Assembly: GCA_018303045.1 (NCBI GenBank)
Contig: JAGVYX010000026.1
Coordinates: 1 to 14,428 of the forward strand
DNA: 14,428 nucleotides
DNA from: Candidatus Woesearchaeota archaeon
Lineage (GTDB): Archaea > Nanobdellota > Nanobdellia > Woesearchaeales > GW2011-AR9
Reading direction: 5' to 3'
The position numbers were made by a program, and so were the translations under genes. Shown one piece after another: positions 4,804 to 11,497 of this stretch. Each line of letters begins with the position of its first letter. The stretch's first letter is position 1. The notes below the pieces were generated by a model. The model was not told the DNA's origin. It did no database searches and worked only from the letters and a program-made list of their open reading frames with translations.

Positions 4804-6525
4804 ATGGAACGCAGACAGCTGTATATATTTTTGTCAGTACTGGTATTCTTAGCTGCAGTCATCTCTATAGGCAGCTTTTCGTTAACCGGTTTCGTATTAA
4901 CTGGAGACGCGCCTGCAGAGCCGCCAGCTACTCAGGCTTCTGTTGATAATTTAAAAAGCGCGGTTAACCAGCTGCAAACAGAAGTTAACAGCATCCAGAC
5001 GATTACAGAAAAAAATGAGCAGGAAATCAGCCGGTTAAGCGGCAATGTTCAGGGGCTAACGGCGCAAATATCACAATTGCAGCAAGATGTAGAGAGTAAA
5101 GTTAAAACCGTTTCTACCGGGCTAGCTGGACTGCAGGGCGACGTGCAATCAGGGTTTTCCAATTTAGAAGCTAGTTCGCAGCAAAGAAGAGTATTTTTGG
5201 TGATTATCGCCATTATTGCTGCGGCTTTAATTGGAATAATTTACTTTTATTTTTATCAAAAAAAATCTGCTGCCAGCAGTTTAAAGCCGCAGCTGGGAAC
5301 CGAGAATAAAATTATGGATTATATTACTCAGCACATCAAACAGGGAAGAAAATACCACCACATTAAACAGAACCTGCAAAATGCCGGCTGGCCGGAAGAG
5401 GAAATTCGAAAAGCTTACCAGGACACTTTAAAGAGAAATTATCATCTTTATAAAAAAAAAAAAAATTTAGGTGATTCTGGCCGCCCGGACAAAATAAAAA
5501 TTATCGGGCTGGTAGGCGCCGCGGTTATTTTTACCAGTATTATCGTCTTTTTTGCCTTTGGAACCTCTACCGGGCAGGCTTACCAGAAATACGGCGGAGT
5601 TGAAGACTATGAGGAAGGCACCGGGCTCAATAGGGTGTTAAGCGAACGGCAATGTTTTCCGCCGAGAATTATGATTAATGGCTTATGCTGTGATGACCGA
5701 AATCAAAACAACGTCTGCGACGGCCAGGAAGGATACACGGAAACTGCCATTAGCGCATTAACTGGCACCATTGTTGTCCGAGCCGCTACACCCCAGGATA
5801 GTGTGCAAAATCGGTTAATTAATATAACCGCAAATGGTTTTGAACCATCGCAACTGGAGGCAGTCCAAGGCGATGTCATTCAATTTACCAATAGCCGAAA
5901 TGGGCGAGCCAGAGTCATTCCCGACCAACAATGCCCGCCTATGAATTCCAGCTTGATTGCCACTGGGGAAACGTTTACATGGACGCCAGTTAACCCAGGA
6001 AATTGCGGAATTTCTATTGGCATTGGCAATAGTGATGAATCCTGTGCAGACAATAATCAATGCGCCGGCCTTCGCGCCTGTGTTGACAATCACTGCAAAT
6101 TTATTGCCGATATTTATTCAACCACGGCCTGCAGCGAGTACTGCACAATCATTAGAGTGAAAGTGACAACTTTTAATGAGGATCCTCCCGGGAATGTAGT
6201 CAAACAAAATTATACTTTAAGAATGGGCTTGGGAAGTTATACCGCCGGCGGAGCGCTCGACTGGATAATTAAGCCCATTCCTGATTTCTGCAAGCCTTCT
6301 TCATCTGCCAGAATTCATCAGGAAAGCAATACTTGGAGAGCAACCATCCCGATTCCGTTTGAAATCCGGGAATTCAGCAACGGCAACCTATTAGGAACCA
6401 GAGTAGAAACAATCAACACTGGACAGGAGAAAGTTATCACACACAGCCAATTAAGCTTAGATCAATTCACTTTAAAAATAGAAGATGTGCACCTGACTTG
6501 CGGCGGGCAGACAGTATTTGGATAG
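4804..6525 (+). CDS. Multi-module membrane protein with coiled coil and cupredoxin-like domain
   Basis: This 573-aa protein is modular. A signal-anchor (about 7-30, ending SFSLTGFVL) is followed by a coiled coil at about 45-125 (repeats such as LKSAVNQLQTEVNSIQ) and a second membrane segment (130-149). A small helical domain (about 165-210) contains IKQNLQNAGWPEEEIRKAY, a motif common in DPANN membrane proteins. A Lys-rich linker and a third membrane segment (about 231-252) come next. The outer part has a cysteine-rich CFPP...CCDDRNQNNVCDG stretch (284-310). A cupredoxin-like sandwich starts near 338 (ITANGFEPSQLEAVQGDVIQF). It lacks the usual copper-binding His and Cys-His pattern, so copper binding is doubtful. 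The start follows AGAGG and a TATA box. A run of 14 A (5452-5465) separates the second and third modules. Function is unknown; a cell-envelope role is inferred from topology. Confidence 0.8.
   Translation: MERRQLYIFLSVLVFLAAVISIGSFSLTGFVLTGDAPAEPPATQASVDNLKSAVNQLQTEVNSIQTITEKNEQEISRLSGNVQGLTAQISQLQQDVESKVKTVSTGLAGLQGDVQSGFSNLEASSQQRRVFLVIIAIIAAALIGIIYFYFYQKKSAASSLKPQLGTENKIMDYITQHIKQGRKYHHIKQNLQNAGWPEEEIRKAYQDTLKRNYHLYKKKKNLGDSGRPDKIKIIGLVGAAVIFTSIIVFFAFGTSTGQAYQKYGGVEDYEEGTGLNRVLSERQCFPPRIMINGLCCDDRNQNNVCDGQEGYTETAISALTGTIVVRAATPQDSVQNRLINITANGFEPSQLEAVQGDVIQFTNSRNGRARVIPDQQCPPMNSSLIATGETFTWTPVNPGNCGISIGIGNSDESCADNNQCAGLRACVDNHCKFIADIYSTTACSEYCTIIRVKVTTFNEDPPGNVVKQNYTLRMGLGSYTAGGALDWIIKPIPDFCKPSSSARIHQESNTWRATIPIPFEIREFSNGNLLGTRVETINTGQEKVITHSQLSLDQFTLKIEDVHLTCGGQTVFG
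5452..5465 (+). repeat. A14 homopolymer within the coding region
   Basis: Fourteen consecutive A bases encode Lys217-220 and start the Asn221 codon. Gain of one A leads to TGA after a few codons, and loss of one A leads to TAG at once. Either slip would release a truncated protein of about 220 residues comprising the first two membrane segments and the coiled coil. Confidence 0.9.
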
Positions 6526-6551
6526 ATCATCATTCTTTAGAACAATAAGCT

Positions 6552-6854
6552 TTAGATCAATTCTTTCCGCAAATCAAAATCAAACCTCTGCAAAAATTCT
6601 TTGCTAATTTTCTGATTTTTTTCACTTAAAATACAGTATATATCTTTACTAAAGCAATGGGCGCAAAGCCCCATCCTTTCATTGCAGATAATACAAGTTA
6701 TATCGCCTTCGATGGAAATCCCTTTAACACAATTAACCAAATTCTGGTCATATTCGCCGACCATAACCATCATTTGCGCCGCCAAACAATTTGGACAAAC
6801 TGGATTGGCAATAATATCGTCGCATTCTACACACCGGTTTTGCGCAGCAGTCAT
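6552..6854 (-). CDS. Small zinc-ribbon protein
   Basis: This 100-aa protein has four CxxC pairs in two groups: Cys8/Cys11 with Cys20/Cys23, and Cys54/Cys57 with Cys64/Cys67 (CIIC...CAHC). Each group could bind one zinc ion. Between them is a hydrophobic stretch, AAQMMVMVG. The tail (ISKEFLQRFDFDLRKELI) is probably helical. The start at 6854 is chosen because GAGGTGG lies 5 nt upstream; an ATG at 6890 would add 12 residues and place the TATA region at the start codon. A role in nucleic-acid or protein binding is inferred from the zinc ribbons. It diverges from the gene at 6923 and shares its AT-rich promoter region. The stop is 26 bp from the converging stop at 6525. Confidence 0.75.
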   Translation of the reverse strand: MTAAQNRCVECDDIIANPVCPNCLAAQMMVMVGEYDQNLVNCVKGISIEGDITCIICNERMGLCAHCFSKDIYCILSEKNQKISKEFLQRFDFDLRKELI

Positions 6855-6890
6855 TCTATCCACCTCTTTTTTAAAAATTAAGAACGGCAA

Positions 6891-6906
6891 GATATATATA
6901 TAATTT
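6891..6906. promoter_or_regulatory. Shared TATA region of two divergent genes
   Basis: GATATATATATAATTT is nearly symmetric. For the plus strand its centre is 24 nt before the ATG at 6923, giving a leaderless transcript. For the minus strand it lies about 45 nt before the ATG at 6854, leaving an 18-20 nt leader with GAGGTGG. One box may therefore serve both directions. Confidence 0.55.
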
Positions 6907-6922
6907 TCATTTTGATTACTAT

Positions 6923-7387
6923 ATGGTATATATACGCGTTAAAAAAATTAGCCATCAGTCTTATGCCTATTTAGTTGAAAACATTTCCACAGCGAGAGGG
7001 CCGCGGCAAAAAGTTTTAAAGTACTTGGGAAAAGTTTATGCTTACTCTAAAATTTCCGATCAGGAACCGCCCCTTGCTTCAACGGCCAAGTTAGAATTTC
7101 TAAGAGAATTAATTGCCAGAAATCTGCAGAACCACGGCTTCATTAAGAAAAATAATTGCCTGCAGCGAGAGGAAATTGCCTTCTCATTAAAAGATTTGCA
7201 GCTTAAAACCGGTGTTGTCGCTTTAAATGATGGTTTTCTTTGCAATCATACCCTTCAGCAATTGACCGCATTTAAAATCTCTAAAAATCTCCAGAAAGAT
7301 GGCTACGTTTTGGCTAAAAACTTCCTGCAGGCTGGATTGCCGCTGTCAAGGGAAGAATTTGTAAACTATTACCACTTATTGAAATAA
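6923..7387 (+). CDS. Small protein with transposase-like N-terminal domain
   Basis: This 154-aa protein begins with YIRVKKISHQSYAYLVEN and GPRQKVLKYLGKVY (about 3-40). That pattern is typical of the N-terminal strand region of archaeal and bacterial IS1634/IS4-type transposases. The DDE catalytic domain that would follow is absent. Instead about 110 residues of mainly helical sequence follow and the frame closes cleanly. It is therefore either a free-standing domain protein or a domesticated transposase fragment, perhaps DNA-binding. Leaderless start: the TATA region is 24 nt upstream and no ribosome-binding site is visible. Divergent pairing with the zinc-ribbon gene suggests shared regulation. 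Not an obvious pseudogene, because the reading frame, composition and promoter are intact. Confidence 0.7.
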   Translation: MVYIRVKKISHQSYAYLVENISTARGPRQKVLKYLGKVYAYSKISDQEPPLASTAKLEFLRELIARNLQNHGFIKKNNCLQREEIAFSLKDLQLKTGVVALNDGFLCNHTLQQLTAFKISKNLQKDGYVLAKNFLQAGLPLSREEFVNYYHLLK

Positions 7388-7389
7388 GC

Positions 7390-7400
7390 GGTTTTTTCTT
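7390..7400 (+). terminator. T-tract terminator of the gene at 6923
   Basis: GGTTTTTTCTT begins 3 bp after the stop codon, a typical archaeal U-tract terminator. The dyad at 7407-7428 follows. Confidence 0.45.
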
Positions 7401-7406
7401 AAAGAT

Positions 7407-7428
7407 AATTTTGAATAATTCAATTTTT
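7407..7428 (+). repeat. 22-bp dyad, inverted copy of 4523-4544
   Basis: This is the reverse complement of 4523-4544 over all 22 bases, with the 13-bp palindrome TTGAATAATTCAA at 7411-7423. It lies downstream of a T-tract rather than in a promoter, which weakens a pure operator role. Confidence 0.55.
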
Positions 7429-7448
7429 GAGTCAGCCTTAAATTTTGA

Positions 7449-7677
7449 AAAGGGCAAAAAGTAACCGAAATATTTATTTGTCTCAAAATCCTCAAACTTT
7501 TAAAGAAGCAGTTATGAGGTTAATGATGCTGTGTTGCATAAATACAAAATAAACAATCAATAATTACAGAAAGTCAGAGTTTGATTAAAATATTTTAGCG
7601 ATTTTTGATTAAAAGTTGAATTATGCAACACCGCAGGTTAATGATTGATATTGACGCAGATTAACTTTTTGCCCTTT
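7449..7677. repeat. Outer inverted repeat with 14-bp perfect arms
   Basis: AAAGGGCAAAAAGT (7449-7462) and ACTTTTTGCCCTTT (7664-7677) are exact complements. Removing the inner element and one copy of its direct repeat leaves an ancestral 111-bp unit. It may be an older MITE-like element into which the inner one inserted. No target duplication beside the outer arms was found. Confidence 0.55.
7528..7634. mobile_element. 107-bp MITE-like element with 11-bp target duplication
   Basis: The ends GCTGTGTTGCATAA (7528-7541) and TTATGCAACACCGC (7621-7634) are inverted repeats matching at 13 of 14 positions. They abut identical direct repeats AGGTTAATGAT (7517-7527 and 7635-7645), the signature of insertion with target duplication. 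The interior is AT-rich and non-coding. The right end matches the putative insertion-sequence end at 81-99 in 17 of 19 bases, so that element may supply the transposase. Confidence 0.75.
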
Positions 7678-7839
7678 ATTCTTTTACTAAATTGAACTTC
7701 GTTCTTGATGCACGGCGGACTCAAAAACTCAAAAATTTTCCTTCGGAACGTTGCACTAAATTTTAGGTCTTCCCTTTGGTCAGACGAAACTAACAGGAAT
7801 TCCGATGTTATATAAATTTTTAGAATTTTGCGCTCAACC

Positions 7840-7850
7840 TTTATATAAAA
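7840..7850 (+). promoter_or_regulatory. TATA box of the large secreted-protein gene
   Basis: TTTATATAAAA is centred 27 nt before the ATG at 7872, predicting initiation at or just before the start codon. No ribosome-binding site is seen, as expected for a leaderless mRNA. A second AT box, TTATATAAATTTTT (7808-7821), is farther upstream. Confidence 0.65.
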
Positions 7851-7871
7851 TACAATCTTTTAAGAATAATT

Positions 7872-10800
7872 ATGGCCTTTCGTTCTTTATATGCTTTCTT
7901 CACAGCTGCGGTGCTTGGTTCTGCCTCTTTAGCTAAAGCCGAACCTCCATTGCCATTACTTCCAAGAAATTCGCAGGAAGTTTCTTTGCCATCATCAACA
8001 TTATCCTCAACATTATCGTCAAAACAATTACCCTCGCTAACATCTTCTTCATCACTATCTTTATCATCACTATCTTCATCAGGACCGCTGGATTTTCGTC
8101 TTCAGCTGCCCGCACTGCCGCAAATAACTCTGGAACATTTAAATCGCTGCCCCCCCTCATTTTCAGAAATCCTGCAGCCGCCGCGCCTAGTTACAGAACT
8201 TGCGGAAGGCCATCCTTTAAGGGAAATAGTTTTGGATGCCTTTGGCGGTGAAACCAGCAAAGATCCGGAATATGATGGACTGCGATCAGAAATCTTAGAA
8301 CAAATCCCGCCGTTGTGCCTTAGAACTGGAGCGCTGGATCCCCCTAAGCGTGAAACACTGGAGGAAAAATTATCTTTCTTTCCTGAAGAGCAGGAAGGGA
8401 AGCAAACTGCTGGAAGCAGCTTTACTGAAATACAACTGGAACTTCCTGGAGGCCTGCATTATGTCGTGCTGGGCAGGCATCGGAACACCGTTTATTTTGG
8501 CGAGCTTTATTACAACCTTAGCGATAAAAAAATAGAATTGTATCCAGGTAATGATAGTTTGCCGCGAACCTGGTCCCTGCCGCAGCCGGCCTTGGAAAGT
8601 ATAACTATTGGTTCGCTAAACTTGCCTGCCTTTCTCTCCAATCTCAACCAATACCGGCCGGCGGTAAAAGAACTAGGAAATTCCATCGAACAGTTTACGG
8701 CCGCTATCTTGGAGAAACTGCAGCTGACCGATGAACGCGGCCAGGTTACAGCCAGAGGGGTAGAACTTAGCTTAAAATTGCGCGGCGTTTTTGAGGAAAT
8801 ATTGCCGCAGTACGTTGCCAACGACGGGGTAATTGATCCTGATGAATGGAGCAAAATCAAAGCCGCGGTATCGGAAAAAATTTCCGAATTCAGGAATCAG
8901 GAGCTTACGGAAACGGAAGAACAAGAGTTAGACAAGGCCTTAAACAATTTTGAAGCGCGCTTTTACCAGCTTCAGGAGCGTTTTCCCGCCATCAGAAACA
9001 TTTGGACCATTTACCAGTCTGATGATCCGCTGTCCAGGGTTAGCCTGGGAAACATCAGCTTGAGAACTATTGGAGACTGGCTAGAAGCCTTTGACCCTAA
9101 GCTATACACTTTGCAAGTGGAACAAAACAGGATTTCCTTTCACACCAACAGCCTTAACAGTGCTCTTGATGGCCGGTCTTCCAACTTCCATGAACTAAAT
9201 TACGGAAATGGCCGAAGGTTCGTGGAAACCAATGCCGGCAGGGTGCAAATGCAAGCTTCCGGCAGCCTGGAATTGCATGCCCTTCTTAGCGGCGGTTCTG
9301 ATATCCAAGACTTATTAGACCAAAAGTATCGGGATGACTTCGAGCTGATTAAATTAATCCTAGCCATCGATCCGCAGTTAATTGATATAGATCTTAACGC
9401 TAAAGCAGTTATCAACTTCTATTTGAAAGCAGAACGAAAACAGGGATTCTTAAGCGAGACTGCGAGAGGAAAATACAATTTTGGAATAGAGATCTCTTTT
9501 GGGCAGATTTACACTAACAATGCTCAGGGAGATGCTTCCCTCGCCGGCAAAGCCGATAGCCAAGCTGATCTGCTTCGATTAGATTTTAGAGGGAAATTAA
9601 ACATCGCCCAATCGTTAGGCTATCAGGAGGAAATAGGGCTTTTTTTATTCAGCAGTCAAGAAAGATATTGGTTTGACGCCCGGGTTAATACTCTCCTCGA
9701 ACAGCGTTTTTTACAAACTGAAGCCTGGACGGCTGCCCTGAGCCACAAAGCTAATTACCGGGGCGAGACAAGCCAGTACGATTGGAGCTATGATTATTTC
9801 AAAGGGTTGAGATGGATTAACAGTAAAAACTTTGGCGGATCCTTTCGGGGAGGAGTTAATCTGGAACCGGTTGATTTTTTTGTCTTTTCCAATTTTAAAG
9901 AGGCCGGAGCAGGAATGTTTCTTAACACTAAATTAGTTAACGTCTTAGCTGAATGCCACTTTCCCAGCTACTGCCAAGTTGGAACAAGAATAGCTTTGCA
10001 TGAATTCTTGGATACCAGGAAAACCAGGGAACATTTTCTTGCTCAGCAAAGAATGGCTTACTCAACATTAGCCGGTATTGAATCATTAAGAACGGCTGAA
10101 CGGCATCGTTATAACCTGATTACTCCGGGATGCTTTCTGGATCTGGAATTATCTCAAACCTTCGCTAACATTTTTCCTTACTACAACTCTGCTAATATCC
10201 AATTAGGACTGGCTGCGCTTGATCCATTCAATATGGCTTCCATTGATTTATACCTGACTGCCAAATATGATGGAAATTTTACTGATGCTCACGGTTTTGT
10301 GTTTAATCTTGGATCTAAATACTGGGAAAGTTTTTTTGGCCTGAAATTTTCCACTAATGAATCCAGAAATTCCAACTCGGCTTATGGAACTTCCGGCTTA
10401 ACTTTGCATTTAGGAAAAACTGATTTGGCTGTGCGGTTCGAATTATACCCAGACCCCTTGGATCAACAGCCGGAATATAAAGAAACGATTAAAAAAGATC
10501 CTTTAACTAACCAGGAGTTTAAAACCTATGAAAAAAAACGCCGGGGAGATTTTAGAATTCTTACGGAAATTCGCGCTTCTCCGGAACTGCTGGACCAGTT
10601 AGCGGCAGCCATCCCTCCGCCTTCAGTCAGTTTGCTGCAGTTAAGCGCCAGCAAGGGGTTAAAATCAGTTGAAGACTGGTCTATGAAAGCTACTTTGCAA
10701 TTTAACTTTGGAAATTTAAATCTTTATAATGCTATACAACCTTCGTTAAGCAAAACAGAAGGAGCAACTATCGGCTTAGAGATGGAAGCGTTATACCTGG

Positions 10801-11225
10801 TCGGATCATCAGGATTAGGCCCGAGTGTTATTGCATCTAAACGATTTGGCAGCCAAGACGAGAGTTATAAATTTTTGCCAGGCATTGGCTTCCAAACTTC
10901 TAGCCGGGGCCTTCATGATCTTAAAGCCCTGGTTTCTGGATTTTATGATCACGGGTTGGTTTCAGATTTATTAGTTAAGTATAGGTATGATGACCGCCAG
11001 AAAACAATTTCACCCTATTTGCAACTGGAAGCTTCGTTATTTTCCCGATTAAATTCACAGGGCCTGGAGAATCTTCATTCTTACGCCAACCTAACTTTTG
11101 GCTTAAGAGCAGGACCTTTAATGATCTTGCCTGTAGGTGGAGGATTTAAAACGGATCGAAAACGTCCTGAGTTTGTGGCTGATGCCGGACTAGGATTAGA
11201 TCTTGCTTATTTTATAAGAAAGTAA
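7872..11225 (+). CDS. Large secreted protein, beta-barrel-like C-terminal region
   Basis: This 1117-aa protein has a Sec-type signal peptide: basic start, hydrophobic core, probable cleavage after AKA (residue 23). Residues 35-72 are low complexity (SSTLSSTLSS, SSLSLSSLSS), a likely flexible linker. Residues 240-390 are mostly helical and charged, with half an EF-hand-like loop (ANDGVIDPDEW, 316-326). From about 440 to the end the sequence is dominated by alternating hydrophobic/polar strands with aromatic belts and turns rich in Asn, Gly and Asp, for example MASIDLYLTAKYDGNF. The last strand is LGLDLAYFIRK. This pattern is like bacterial outer-membrane beta barrels, unexpected in an archaeon without an outer membrane; a large extracellular beta-sheet protein is the alternative. 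I recognise no family. TATA box 27 nt upstream supports the start. Neighbouring surface-protein gene at 11498 suggests an envelope role. Confidence 0.8.
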   Translation: MAFRSLYAFFTAAVLGSASLAKAEPPLPLLPRNSQEVSLPSSTLSSTLSSKQLPSLTSSSSLSLSSLSSSGPLDFRLQLPALPQITLEHLNRCPPSFSEILQPPRLVTELAEGHPLREIVLDAFGGETSKDPEYDGLRSEILEQIPPLCLRTGALDPPKRETLEEKLSFFPEEQEGKQTAGSSFTEIQLELPGGLHYVVLGRHRNTVYFGELYYNLSDKKIELYPGNDSLPRTWSLPQPALESITIGSLNLPAFLSNLNQYRPAVKELGNSIEQFTAAILEKLQLTDERGQVTARGVELSLKLRGVFEEILPQYVANDGVIDPDEWSKIKAAVSEKISEFRNQELTETEEQELDKALNNFEARFYQLQERFPAIRNIWTIYQSDDPLSRVSLGNISLRTIGDWLEAFDPKLYTLQVEQNRISFHTNSLNSALDGRSSNFHELNYGNGRRFVETNAGRVQMQASGSLELHALLSGGSDIQDLLDQKYRDDFELIKLILAIDPQLIDIDLNAKAVINFYLKAERKQGFLSETARGKYNFGIEISFGQIYTNNAQGDASLAGKADSQADLLRLDFRGKLNIAQSLGYQEEIGLFLFSSQERYWFDARVNTLLEQRFLQTEAWTAALSHKANYRGETSQYDWSYDYFKGLRWINSKNFGGSFRGGVNLEPVDFFVFSNFKEAGAGMFLNTKLVNVLAECHFPSYCQVGTRIALHEFLDTRKTREHFLAQQRMAYSTLAGIESLRTAERHRYNLITPGCFLDLELSQTFANIFPYYNSANIQLGLAALDPFNMASIDLYLTAKYDGNFTDAHGFVFNLGSKYWESFFGLKFSTNESRNSNSAYGTSGLTLHLGKTDLAVRFELYPDPLDQQPEYKETIKKDPLTNQEFKTYEKKRRGDFRILTEIRASPELLDQLAAAIPPPSVSLLQLSASKGLKSVEDWSMKATLQFNFGNLNLYNAIQPSLSKTEGATIGLEMEALYLVGSSGLGPSVIASKRFGSQDESYKFLPGIGFQTSSRGLHDLKALVSGFYDHGLVSDLLVKYRYDDRQKTISPYLQLEASLFSRLNSQGLENLHSYANLTFGLRAGPLMILPVGGGFKTDRKRPEFVADAGLGLDLAYFIRK

Positions 11226-11228
11226 ATA

Positions 11229-11358
11229 GGGGGGCCCAAAAGAGGGGGTGAGGGTGGTAGAAACAATTCCATTGGGCCCAAAATGATTATGATTCCGAAT
11301 ACAGCTAGGCTGTATCCGGCCGGCACCCTTCATAGAAGGATGCAACACCTCTTTTTCC
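11229..11358 (+). ncRNA. Candidate structured non-coding RNA
   Basis: About 130 nt of GC-rich sequence stands between AT-rich flanks. Three helices can be drawn. GGGCCCAA (11232-11239) pairs with TTGGGCCC (11272-11279). CCGAATACAGC (11295-11305) pairs with GCTGTATCCGG (11309-11319) with one mismatch and a TAG loop. GCACCCTTC (11323-11331) pairs with GAAGGATGC (11335-11343) with one mismatch and an ATA loop. AAAAGAGG (11238-11245) could alternatively pair with CCTCTTTT (11348-11355). It ends in CTTTTTCCTT, a terminator-like tract. A TATA-like TTTATAAG (11211-11218), within the end of the upstream gene, is positioned to start it near 11238. I do not match it to RNase P, SRP, 5S or tRNA. A structured 3' end of the upstream mRNA is the alternative. 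Confidence 0.5.
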
Positions 11359-11370
11359 TTATTCTGGTAT

Positions 11371-11403
11371 AAAACAGCACAGATATATAAATGTTACTGT
11401 TTT
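11371..11403. promoter_or_regulatory. Dyad enclosing an AT box
   Basis: AAAACAG (11371-11377) and CTGTTTT (11397-11403) are exact complements on either side of ATATATAAAT (11383-11392). A regulator binding the two half-sites would cover that TATA-like box. It lies about 110 nt upstream of the gene at 11498. Confidence 0.35.
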
Positions 11404-11444
11404 GTATACTGGCATATTAATGTCCGTCTTCTCAAACCAATACA

Positions 11445-11453
11445 TTTATAAAT
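11445..11453 (+). promoter_or_regulatory. TATA box of the S-layer-domain gene
   Basis: TTTATAAAT lies 45 nt before the ATG. Initiation near 11474 would leave a leader of about 24 nt containing the strong GAGGAGAT site. Confidence 0.6.
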
Positions 11454-11485
11454 AACCACCCCAGAATAGTAAATAAATATTTGCC

Positions 11486-11493
11486 GAGGAGAT
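11486..11493 (+). promoter_or_regulatory. Ribosome-binding site GAGGAGAT
   Basis: This is a strong purine-rich Shine-Dalgarno sequence; its GGAG core is 6 nt before the ATG at 11498 and fixes that start. Confidence 0.75.
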
Positions 11494-11497
11494 TAAA

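Larger units (their letters stand above)
7388..7871. other. 484-bp intergenic region built of nested repeats
   Basis: No convincing gene is present. In order, it holds a T-tract (7392-7400), the 22-bp dyad (7407-7428), an outer inverted repeat (7449-7677) with a MITE-like element inside (7528-7634), then a part with short CTTCG...TGCAC and ACTCAAAAA repeats (7696-7760), and the TATA box at 7840-7850. A further inverted pair TTTTTGAGTC (7424-7433) and GACTCAAAAA (7718-7727) encloses the whole repeat cluster. Confidence 0.7.

Noticed and set aside
6552..6890. Zinc-ribbon gene starting at the ATG at 6890
   Set aside because: It would leave the start inside the shared TATA region; GAGGTGG stands 5 nt before the ATG at 6854.
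7644..7848. Open frame of about 65 codons on the minus strand in the repeat-rich gap
   Set aside because: It has no ATG or GTG start, no ribosome-binding site, and lies in low-complexity repeats; chance opening is likely.
7388..7871. CRISPR array
   Set aside because: Repeats are inverted pairs and single duplications, with no regular repeat-spacer pattern.
7933..8160. Minus-strand frame rich in Met, Ile and Val
   Set aside because: It is the complement of the Ser/Leu low-complexity linker of the large secreted protein.
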